A DNA stretch of 9,268 nucleotides, taken from NCBI GenBank assembly GCA_003232595.1, contig QIIJ01000017.1, positions 1 through 9,268 of the forward strand, given 5' to 3'. Both the position numbers and the translations under genes were made by a program. Below, piece by piece: positions 1-5,314 of the stretch (positions are counted from its first letter, which is position 1; each line of letters begins with the position of its first letter). The notes under the pieces were generated by a model. The model worked only from the letters and a program-made list of their open reading frames with translations. It was not told where the DNA came from and made no database searches. The DNA is from Aurantimonadaceae bacterium. Lineage in GTDB: Bacteria; Pseudomonadota; Alphaproteobacteria; Rhizobiales; Rhizobiaceae.

Positions 1-676
1 GGCCCGGATCAAGCGGAGATTGAAACATCAGTTCCCCTGCTCCGCTAACCGTGGCCCGGGCCAACCTGCTGGCAAGCTCTTCGGGCAATCCGGCCTCAAC
101 ACCGGCAGCAGCCATGGCTTCGGCCAAGTGAAACACATAAGCAGGCCCGCTGCCCGAAAGCCCGGTCACTGCATCAATAAGTGCCTCATCATCGACCCAT
201 TCGACCAGCCCGATGCTTTCCAGCAGCCGCGTAATGTTGGCGCGATGACCAACGCTCACCCGGCCATTGCCCACACAAACCGTTGCCCCCCGACGCACCT
301 GCGCCGGTGTATTGGGCATGGCCCGTACAATCGCGCAATCTCCCAGACCCGTGGCCATGCCATCAAGGGTTTTGCCTGCAGCAATGGAAACGGCCACACT
401 TTCCTCGCCCATCAGCGGCACAAGCGACGGCAAAACCGTATCCATAATCTGCGGCTTGAGCGCCACCAGCACGACATCGCACTGCAGATCTTCCGGCGGG
501 GCTTTATGATGTGCCAGATTATTTTCAGCGATAACCTTGATCACCGACGCCACCGGAGAAGGGTCAATAATCGTAATCATCGACGGTGACATGCCATCGG
601 CAAGCCATCCCTCCAGCATCGCGCCGCCCATATTTCCCGCACCCACGAGGGCAATGCTGAAATTATTTTCAGCCAC
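1..676 (-). CDS. proC: Pyrroline-5-carboxylate reductase, C-terminal end missing
   Basis: Catalyses the last step of proline synthesis, the NAD(P)H-dependent reduction of 1-pyrroline-5-carboxylate to proline, in the cytoplasm. The 225 visible codons show an N-terminal Rossmann fold with the nucleotide loop GAGNMG at residues 12-17, the family motifs LKPQ (73-76) and RAMPNTPA (118-125), and the dimer-domain signature GLSGSGPAYVF (172-182). The family is usually about 270 residues, so roughly the last 45 lie beyond the left edge. I chose a GTG start at 676: it lies 5 bp after the stop of the YbjN-family gene, a GAGG-like ribosome site overlaps the end of that gene, and the Rossmann beta strand begins right after. 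The next in-frame ATG falls inside the nucleotide loop and is too late. The tight spacing points to translational coupling. Function is confident; the exact start is slightly less so. Confidence 0.95.
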   Translation of the reverse strand, partial: MAENNFSIALVGAGNMGGAMLEGWLADGMSPSMITIIDPSPVASVIKVIAENNLAHHKAPPEDLQCDVVLVALKPQIMDTVLPSLVPLMGEESVAVSIAAGKTLDGMATGLGDCAIVRAMPNTPAQVRRGATVCVGNGRVSVGHRANITRLLESIGLVEWVDDEALIDAVTGLSGSGPAYVFHLAEAMAAAGVEAGLPEELASRLARATVSGAGELMFQSPLDPG

Positions 677-681
677 GACTT

Positions 682-1182
682 TTAGGCCTCGCCCATGGTT
701 TCAAACAGCACGTCACCAAGCGCCTGTTCAGCCGATTTACCGGCCCAGACCACAAACTGGAACGCCTGATAATAACGTTCACAGGCATCAAGTGAGCTGC
801 CAAGCAGAAACTCCACCTGGCTGTTATTGGCATCAACCCCGCCATTAAGCGGCAAAGCCTGGCGAAACACCACCACACCATCATTGAACCACAAATCAAA
901 ATGGCCGACGACCAGCTGCTGGTTTATCGTCGCTATCAGCCGGGTTACTTCGTCCAGGCTTCTTTTGGTCACGCGCATGCCAAACGAACAGGCAAGATGC
1001 AGCGATTCCATTTCTTCAACCCATGAAAATGAAACCGTATAATGGGCGTGGATACCTGTGACCATGATAGAGATTTCATCCTCACCCGGTCGTTCAAAGG
1101 CCCAGTCGTTACCGGCGGCAACCTGCTCGATCACATCAAGGGGATTTTCGCCCCGTTCAAATTCAAAACTATCCAGGCTCAT
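682..1182 (-). CDS. YbjN domain-containing protein
   Basis: A 166-residue protein recognised as the alphaproteobacterial YbjN family from its overall pattern: an N-terminal ERGENPLDVIE segment, a middle block around HLACSFGMRV, then GHFDLWFNDGVVVFRQAL, and a C-terminal LDACERYYQAFQFVVW ending in ALGDVLFETMGEA. It has no signal peptide or membrane segment. The fold resembles type III secretion chaperones, and members have been linked to stress and motility control in enterobacteria, but the molecular role here is unknown. The reading frame also allows a GTG start at 1206. I prefer the ATG at 1182 because GAGG lies 7 bases upstream and because homologues, as I recall them, begin MSL. It precedes proC by 5 bp and is surely co-transcribed with it; ubiK lies upstream in the same direction. 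Confidence 0.88.
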   Translation of the reverse strand: MSLDSFEFERGENPLDVIEQVAAGNDWAFERPGEDEISIMVTGIHAHYTVSFSWVEEMESLHLACSFGMRVTKRSLDEVTRLIATINQQLVVGHFDLWFNDGVVVFRQALPLNGGVDANNSQVEFLLGSSLDACERYYQAFQFVVWAGKSAEQALGDVLFETMGEA

Positions 1183-1509
1183 CGCCAACCTCAGTTTTTG
1201 TCTCACAGCTATTGACGCTAATAAACATTACGACCGCCGCATTACATATTATTTTCACTATTGTCGGAAATTGATGCAACAATCCTCATAGATTGATCAA
1301 ACCAGCGGAACCGGTTTATTGCACTGCTCCCGAATCACTAACAATATCAGTGTATAACGGGCACTTCGGATAAAAAGCCCTAAGTATAAATCCTGCCAAA
1401 TGAACTGTGGAAATGGCTTGAATCAACACGATCAAAAGGCCACGTAAAGGATTCTGCCAAAAGCATTATTAGGCAATTATCCACCGGGAAAAATAAATTC
1501 CTCCGGGTT
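1183..1509 (-). other. AT-rich intergenic region between ubiK and the YbjN gene
   Basis: 327 bp without a credible gene. Small open frames here have no ribosome sites and no recognisable product. Near the ubiK end there is a weak imperfect hairpin built on CCGG repeats (about 1482-1506), with no T-run on the minus strand, so it is a poor terminator. A possible minus-strand promoter is listed separately. GGGC at about 1360 pairs with GCCC at about 1377, but the loop is long. Nothing resembles a tRNA or a known riboswitch. Confidence 0.5.
1383..1411 (-). promoter_or_regulatory. Possible promoter for the YbjN gene and proC
   Basis: On the minus strand TCCACA (1411-1406, four of six matches to TTGACA) is followed after 17 bp by TATACT (1388-1383, five of six matches to TATAAT). 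It would give a leader of about 200 bases before the YbjN gene. Found by eye only; AT-rich DNA yields such matches by chance. Confidence 0.27.
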
Positions 1510-1812
1510 TTATTTTTTCGCTTTTGCGCGGCCTTTGGCCGGTGATTTTGTGGCTTCCAACCCGTCAATTCTGGCTTCAAGCGCATCAACCCTTGCCAGG
1601 AGTGCCTGATTTTCTTCCCGTGCACGTGAGGCCATATCGCGCACGACTTCAAAATCCTCGCGCTGAACCAGGTCCATTTTAGCCAGAAAATGCTCCGCCT
1701 GGGAGCGCACAGCCGTCTCCGCCTCGCGTTTCACCCCTTGTGCAACGCCGGCGGCATCGGTCATCAGCTTGGCAAATTCATCAAGAATTCTGTTCGGGCC
1801 CTGGGCATTCAT
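1510..1812 (-). CDS. ubiK: UbiK/BMFP-family accessory factor for ubiquinone synthesis
   Basis: A 100-residue, mostly helical, charged protein matching the BMFP (membrane fusogenic YqiC/UbiK) family: an N-terminal amphipathic helix (NRILDEFAKLMTDAAGVAQG), a middle helix with LVQREDFEVVRDMASRA, and a C-terminal coiled coil (ENQALLARVDALEARIDGLE) with hydrophobic heptad positions, ending in a Lys/Ala-rich tail. In E. coli UbiK is an accessory factor that helps the Ubi hydroxylation complex in aerobic ubiquinone synthesis and forms coiled-coil oligomers at the membrane; that role is assumed here by family. I chose the ATG at 1812; a TTG two codons upstream (1818) is also in frame, but a GGATA-like site lies about 8 bases before the ATG. 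It stands alone, 327 bp before the YbjN gene and downstream of a MITE-like element. Confidence 0.85.
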   Translation of the reverse strand: MNAQGPNRILDEFAKLMTDAAGVAQGVKREAETAVRSQAEHFLAKMDLVQREDFEVVRDMASRAREENQALLARVDALEARIDGLEATKSPAKGRAKAKK

Positions 1813-1848
1813 GGTCAATATCCATTTGCTGGTTTATGCAACTGTCTT

Positions 1849-1877
1849 CAGTTAAGCGATTATTCCGGTGGTTTCAA
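1849..1877 (-). promoter_or_regulatory. Possible ubiK promoter
   Basis: Minus-strand TTGAAA (1877-1872) and TAACTG (1854-1849) with a 17-bp spacer, lying between the MITE-like element and the ubiK start. The -35 box is good and the -10 box is weak. It would leave a leader of about 30 bases. Confidence 0.27.
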
Positions 1878-1948
1878 GGCAATGGGAAATTTCGCATCGC
1901 ATCTTTTTATTGCCTTATACCAAGCGTCCTTAATACTGACCCATATAA

Positions 1949-2043
1949 CCGGATTTGCAAGAGTTTTGGCTAGGCGCGATTGGCGACCTGGTACTGGTAC
2001 CACGAGCCGGTCGCAACAACGCCCAAAACCCTTGCAAACCCGG
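1949..2043. repeat. Nested palindrome, first internal arm of the MITE-like element
   Basis: Bases 1949-1969 pair with 2023-2043 at 19 of 21 positions. Inside this, GCGACC (1983-1988) pairs with GGTCGC (2009-2014), and inside that TGGTA (1989-1993) pairs with TACCA (1998-2002) around a CTGG loop. The three levels are properly nested, so this half of the element can fold into one long branched hairpin as DNA or RNA. Confidence 0.7.
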
Positions 2044-2045
2044 CC

Positions 2046-2143
2046 TTCGGTGGTCCAAATTCGCCCACCGAACTTTGTTGCGTCTCTTGAACGATGACCC
2101 GTATCGCCCTGCGAGACGCGCCTTGTCGGAAGACGAATTTGGA
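2046..2143. repeat. Second internal arm of the MITE-like element, with competing hairpins
   Basis: TTCGGTGG (2046-2053) pairs with CCACCGAA (2065-2072), and GCGTCTC (2080-2086) pairs with GAGACGC (2113-2119). The loop of the first hairpin, TCCAAATTCG (2054-2063), is the exact reverse complement of CGAATTTGGA (2134-2143). CGCAACAA (2012-2019) can also pair with TTGTTGCG (2075-2082) across the two arms. Not all of these pairings can form at the same time. Confidence 0.6.
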
Positions 2144-2186
2144 ACATTATATGGGTCAGTATTAAGGACGCTTGGTATTAATTCTA

Positions 2187-3566
2187 TCAGGCCGGAATCT
2201 TCAAGATCACCCGCAGGCCACCCGTTGGACTGTCATCAAGGGTAATATCGCCGCCATGGGTACGGGCAATATCGCGGGCAATGGCAAGGCCAAGACCGGT
2301 GCCGCTATCGTCCTGATTACGCGCCTCGTCGAGCCGGAAAAACGGCTTGAACACATCTTCACGGCTGGCCTTGGGAATGCCGGAACCATTGTCATCAATC
2401 TGCATGTTCAACCAGCCATCGCGTCTGATGGCGGAAATATCTATTTGGTTTGAATTCTTGATTGCATTGGATACCAGATTGCCAAGCAGGCGACCAAAAG
2501 CGCCGGGACGTACCTTGATTGTATTTCGTCCTTCCAGATTGTAGCGCAACGCCTTGCCATTAAGTTCCGCCTCGCCCTCCAGCCGCGCCAGCGCTTCTTC
2601 CAGATTGATCAAACTGGTTTCCTCATCCCCGTCCCCGCGGGTGAAATTGAGATATTCCTCCAGCATGTTCTGCATGTCATCAACATCATTTTGTAATTCG
2701 TCCACCCCCTTTGATTTGCCAAGCAATGCCAGTTGCAGTTTAAAGCGGGTCAATATGGTGCGCAGATCATGGCTGACGCCCGCAAGCATCGTAGTACGCT
2801 GCTCAATCTGTCGCTCAATGCGTTCACGCATCACCAAAAATGCCTGCCCCGCCCGTCGCACTTCCTGGGCACCGCGCGGTTTGAAATTTTTGGGCAGTTC
2901 CCGCCCCTTGCCGAAGCTTTCAGCTGCCTCCACCAGCTGTTGAATGGGCCTGATCTGGTTGCGCAGAAACAAAATGGAAATCAGGATCAGCACCAGCGAT
3001 GTACCGCTCATCCAAAGCAGAAAGATCTGGGTGTTGGAGGCATAGGCCTGATTGCGTTTGACATAGACCCGAAGCACGTTTTTTTCCAGCTGAATGCGAA
3101 TTTCAAGCAGATTGGAATCGCCCACCGTATCAATCCAGAACGCCCGATCAATCTGGCGGGTGATCTGCTGGCTCAAAATTCCATCAAGAATGGAAAAGAA
3201 CGGTTTTGGATTGGGCGGCGGCAACGGGTCCGGCGGCAGAATTGAAATATTGAGTGCAAATTTTTCCCGCGCAATACGGGTAATCGTCTCATAGTCCGTA
3301 TCCTGCGGATAGGTCTCGATAATATCTACGATACCAGCCACATCACGTACAACAGCGCTTGACAATCTCTGGGTCACGGATTGCCAGTGACGTTCCATAA
3401 AAACAAATGCCACAACCGATTGCAGCAGCACCATCGGCGCAATGATGATAATCAGCGAACGGCCATAAAGCCCCTTGGGCATGCGCGCTGCAATCCAGCG
3501 GGTGAAAACCAGCCAGGGATATCGCAGGCGACGCAGTTTGTGTCTGAACAGATTAAGTGACGACAC
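2187..3566 (-). CDS. EnvZ-like membrane sensor histidine kinase
   Basis: Inner-membrane sensor kinase of about 459 residues. With the chosen start: transmembrane helix 1 at about 36-58, a periplasmic domain with a proline-rich stretch near 111-122, transmembrane helix 2 at about 179-201, a HAMP domain, a dimerisation/phosphotransfer domain with the H-box SHDLRTILTR (His266), and an ATPase domain with N-box NLVSNAIKN (Asn367), G1 box DNGSGI (392-397), F-box FKPFF and G2 box GTGLGLAI (422-429). All catalytic residues are present. The H-box proline usual after HDLRT is isoleucine. I chose the GTG at 3566 because GAGG lies 5 bases upstream; a TTG at 3623 would add 19 residues but has a weak ribosome site. 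The likely partner is the OmpR-type regulator upstream, unusually separated by about 300 bp. The signal sensed is unknown. Confidence 0.9.
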   Translation of the reverse strand: MSSLNLFRHKLRRLRYPWLVFTRWIAARMPKGLYGRSLIIIIAPMVLLQSVVAFVFMERHWQSVTQRLSSAVVRDVAGIVDIIETYPQDTDYETITRIAREKFALNISILPPDPLPPPNPKPFFSILDGILSQQITRQIDRAFWIDTVGDSNLLEIRIQLEKNVLRVYVKRNQAYASNTQIFLLWMSGTSLVLILISILFLRNQIRPIQQLVEAAESFGKGRELPKNFKPRGAQEVRRAGQAFLVMRERIERQIEQRTTMLAGVSHDLRTILTRFKLQLALLGKSKGVDELQNDVDDMQNMLEEYLNFTRGDGDEETSLINLEEALARLEGEAELNGKALRYNLEGRNTIKVRPGAFGRLLGNLVSNAIKNSNQIDISAIRRDGWLNMQIDDNGSGIPKASREDVFKPFFRLDEARNQDDSGTGLGLAIARDIARTHGGDITLDDSPTGGLRVILKIPA

Positions 3567-3863
3567 AATGGCCTCATGTTGCTCGGTAACAATAATTGAA
3601 GCCAGTTTAAACCACCCTCGCAAATTTTACCACAACTGCTCAAAGTTTGCCGAAAGAACGATCAGAAAGTACTGCAATCGAAATAAAAAGGCGCTGGACT
3701 GTTTCATGTTTACATGGAAGCAGTCAGGCTGCGAAGAGCAGGCCGATGCGAATGCATCGCTCCTCCTGAGCCTGTCGATGGGGAAGGCTGGGGCGCAGCC
3801 CCAAACAGCCGCGAGCGAAAGCTCCTGAGCGTTGAAAGCCGAGTATATTCGGATCACACTGCC
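3567..3863 (-). other. Structured intergenic region between response regulator and kinase
   Basis: 297 bp between two genes that normally adjoin or overlap. It holds at least three small hairpins: CGATGC/GCATCG with a GAAT loop (3744-3759), GGGGC/GCCCC with a GCA loop and flanking GGCT/AGCC (3786-3810), and GAGC/GCTC with a GAAA loop (3813-3824). It also contains a copy of a dispersed repeat (3766-3821) and a short palindrome, CATGT TT ACATG (3705-3716). No gene is credible here. TAAAAT at about 3624-3629 on the minus strand could be a -10 box for the kinase, but I see no convincing -35 box. Confidence 0.6.
3766..3821 (-). repeat. Dispersed intergenic repeat, copy A
   Basis: Read on the minus strand, this 56-base stretch aligns without gaps to 8148-8203 on the plus strand at 44 of 56 positions (79%). 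Eleven of the twelve differences are transitions. Similarity continues for about ten more bases with gaps (to 3830, against 8137). The segment ends in GACAGGCTCAG and carries a GGGGC/GCCCC hairpin. Both copies are intergenic and neither encodes a recognisable protein. Confidence 0.65.
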
Positions 3864-4586
3864 TCAATCAACACAAAGCTTGTAGCCCATTCCGCGCACC
3901 GTTTGCAGCCAGATTGGCTGGCTCGGGTCGGTCTCGATTTTGCGTCGCAACCGGTTGATTTGCACATCGACCGTGCGTTCTCCTGTTGATGCATCATTGC
4001 CGAGCAGGTCCTGGCGCAGCACGATTTCACCCGCATTTTCAGCAAACAGGGTCATGATTTCCCGCTCCCGGTCGGTCAGCCGCACAATCATACCACTTTT
4101 CTTCAGCTCGTTTGCAACAATTGAATAGGAATAGGGGCCGAAAACCACCTGTTCGATAACCGGAATTTCTGATTGAACAACGCGCTTTAAAATACTGTTG
4201 ACCCGCAACAGAAGTTCTCGCGGATCGAATGGTTTTGGCAGGTAGTCATCGGCTCCGGCCTCAAGTCCTTTGATACGCGCCTCGGTTTTGGAGAGCGCGG
4301 TCAGCATCAAAATCGGTACATCTGTTTCATCGCGCACCGCACGGGTGAAATCGACCCCGTTTTCCCCCGGCATCATCACGTCAACAATCAAAAGATCAAA
4401 AGCCAGGCCATTGAGCTTGCGCCTCGCATCGGCTGCATCCGTTGCAACCGTTACCCGGAAATCATTTTCCGACATATAACGTGACAGCAAATCGCGAATA
4501 CGCCGGTCATCATCAATAATCAGGATATGTGGTGCATCATCGGCCAGAACGCCCGGTTCCAAAATTGTTGCAGTATCTGTCATCAT
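3864..4586 (-). CDS. OmpR-family response regulator, PetR-like
   Basis: Cytoplasmic DNA-binding response regulator of 240 residues. The receiver domain (about 20-135) has the acidic pocket DDD (25-27), phospho-acceptor Asp69 in LLIVDVMMPG, switch Thr96 and conserved Lys118 in LPKPFDP. The C-terminal winged helix (about 150-240) has LTDREREIMTLF and the recognition segment ERTVDVQINRLRRKIE, ending VRGMGYKL, typical of the OmpR/PhoB family. Two adjacent ATG codons (4586 and 4583) are possible starts; GGGA lies about 8 bases upstream. It follows the MarR gene by 49 bp, so co-transcription is likely. A MarR gene directly before an OmpR-type gene recalls petP-petR of Rhodobacter capsulatus, which is needed for cytochrome bc1 expression. 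That likeness is from memory of gene order and family, so I give no gene symbol. Confidence 0.92.
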   Translation of the reverse strand: MMTDTATILEPGVLADDAPHILIIDDDRRIRDLLSRYMSENDFRVTVATDAADARRKLNGLAFDLLIVDVMMPGENGVDFTRAVRDETDVPILMLTALSKTEARIKGLEAGADDYLPKPFDPRELLLRVNSILKRVVQSEIPVIEQVVFGPYSYSIVANELKKSGMIVRLTDREREIMTLFAENAGEIVLRQDLLGNDASTGERTVDVQINRLRRKIETDPSQPIWLQTVRGMGYKLCVD

Positions 4587-4598
4587 GTTTCAATCCCG

Positions 4599-4625
4599 AC
4601 AGAACCGGGTCAATCCGGTTTCTGT
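4599..4625 (-). promoter_or_regulatory. Stem-loop just upstream of the response regulator start
   Basis: ACAGAACCGG (4599-4608) pairs with CCGGTTTCTGT (4615-4625) with one bulged base and a 6-base loop. It fills most of the 49-bp gap between MarR gene and response regulator and ends 12 bases before the ATG, next to the ribosome site. No T-run follows on the minus strand, so it is unlikely to be a plain terminator. It could stabilise the downstream message, modulate its translation or act as an operator. Confidence 0.45.
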
Positions 4626-4635
4626 TCCTTTGGTA

Positions 4636-5136
4636 TTAAATATCGCCCCTTGGACCCAGTTGATCGACGAAATCGCGATCTTCCGGATCAATCATCAACC
4701 TTAAAAACTCTTCCACATTGCGGCGACCTTCATTGTCTTGGCGCTCAAATGCGGCATTGATTCGACGTGATTGCAGTTGCGACAGCCGCAAAGCAAGCGC
4801 CCGCCCCTCTTTTGTGGGATAAAGCAGCCGTCGCCGGCCATCAATCGCCCCGCGTTCCTGAGCAATATGTCCACTGTCCATCAGATCACGCAAAACCCGG
4901 GAAAGGCTCTGCTTGGTGATTTTCAGAATTTCCAGTAATTCAGCCACTGAAAGCCCCGGCCGCCGATTGACAAAATGCAGCACCCGGTGATGGGCCCGCC
5001 CGAAACCATAATCAGCAAGCACCTCATCCGCATCAGTGATGAACGAACGATAGGCAAAAAACAGCAACTCAATGGTCCTGAAATTTTCGCAATCATCTTC
5101 CGACATCGAGGTTTTGACAATTTCTGAGTCCGTCAT
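4636..5136 (-). CDS. MarR-family winged-helix transcriptional regulator, PetP-like
   Basis: A 166-residue one-domain regulator. Its N-terminal helices (ENFRTIELLFFAYRSFITDADEVLADYGFG) form the usual MarR dimer interface. The winged helix follows: LSVAELLEILKI, recognition helix KQSLSRVLRDLMDSG, and a wing with DGRRRLLYPTKEG. The C-terminal helices complete the dimer core. Ligand or redox input cannot be read; two cysteines are lacking as an obvious pair, since only one near the N-terminus is visible. I chose the ATG at 5136 because GGAG sits 5 bases upstream; another ATG at 5148 overlaps that site and has none of its own. It is divergent from ilvE across about 180 bp and leads the response regulator by 49 bp. 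Many MarR proteins bind their own divergent promoter region, so control of ilvE, of itself, or of both is possible. Confidence 0.9.
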   Translation of the reverse strand: MTDSEIVKTSMSEDDCENFRTIELLFFAYRSFITDADEVLADYGFGRAHHRVLHFVNRRPGLSVAELLEILKITKQSLSRVLRDLMDSGHIAQERGAIDGRRRLLYPTKEGRALALRLSQLQSRRINAAFERQDNEGRRNVEEFLRLMIDPEDRDFVDQLGPRGDI

Positions 5137-5192
5137 CCACACTCCCATACTGGATTTTCAACCCTAACGGCCACAAAAATACGTCAGCCTTA

Positions 5193-5220
5193 TTGACATA
5201 TTTAATTTTCAGCCGATACT
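5193..5220 (+). promoter_or_regulatory. Likely ilvE promoter
   Basis: A perfect TTGACA (5193-5198) is followed by a 16-bp spacer and GATACT (5215-5220, four of six matches). It would give a leader of about 90 bases before ilvE. The region is shared with the divergent MarR operon, whose own promoter I could not place with confidence. Confidence 0.5.
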
Positions 5221-5245
5221 GCCTGAAATACAATGTTTTATAAAG

Positions 5246-5283
5246 GCCTGATCCTTCAAGCAGGCATTGTTGCGATGTGCAAC
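5246..5283. promoter_or_regulatory. Two small inverted repeats in the ilvE leader, possible operator
   Basis: GCCTG (5246-5250) pairs with CAGGC (5261-5265), and GTTGC (5269-5273) pairs with GCAAC (5279-5283) around a 5-base centre. The second, TTGC-N5-GCAA, has the size and symmetry of a MarR-type site and lies downstream of the proposed ilvE promoter, where binding could block transcription. Assignment to this MarR protein is a guess from position. Confidence 0.3.
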
Positions 5284-5314
5284 TATTTAGATCCTATCAA
5301 CAGGAGTCGGCGAA

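Larger units (their letters stand above)
1917..2178. mobile_element. MITE-like element with perfect 32-bp terminal inverted repeats
   Basis: The 32 bases at 1917-1948 are repeated exactly in reverse complement at 2147-2178. The ends read TACCAAGCG...CGCTTGGTA. Possible target duplications are TTA (1915-1917 and 2178-2180) if the element is 1918-2177, or TA (1918-1919 and 2176-2177) if it is the interior 1920-2175. The inside holds no transposase and no credible gene; an open frame crossing it on the minus strand is not a plausible protein. Small size, long perfect terminal repeats, short flanking duplications and internal palindromes fit a miniature inverted-repeat element moved in trans. It sits 9 bp beyond the kinase stop codon and about 105 bp before ubiK, so it may also end kinase transcription. 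The class of mobilising transposase cannot be told; a TA duplication would suit the IS630/Tc1 type. Confidence 0.75.

Noticed and set aside
20..589. 189-codon plus-strand open frame rich in His, Arg and Asn
   Set aside because: It is antisense to proC, whose motifs are unmistakable in the other strand.
1860..2147. 95-codon open frame on the minus strand across the MITE-like element
   Set aside because: It runs through the internal palindromes and out into flanking DNA, has no ribosome site and reads like random Arg/Cys-rich sequence; nested inverted repeats explain the DNA better.
1917..2178. tRNA, group II intron or CRISPR leader as explanation of the paired structure
   Set aside because: No cloverleaf with a CCA or T-loop consensus, no intron domain V motif, and no spaced direct repeats are visible; perfect terminal inverted repeats fit a MITE better.
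2733..3245. 170-codon plus-strand open frame inside the kinase gene
   Set aside because: The opposite strand encodes an intact kinase with H, N, G1, F and G2 boxes.
3475..3828. 117-codon plus-strand open frame in the kinase-regulator gap
   Set aside because: It overlaps the kinase 5' end and the repeat, has no ribosome site and no recognisable domain.
5149..5314. T-box, leucine attenuator or other leader peptide for ilvE
   Set aside because: No short open frame with runs of Leu, Ile or Val codons and no terminator-antiterminator pair could be seen in the leader.
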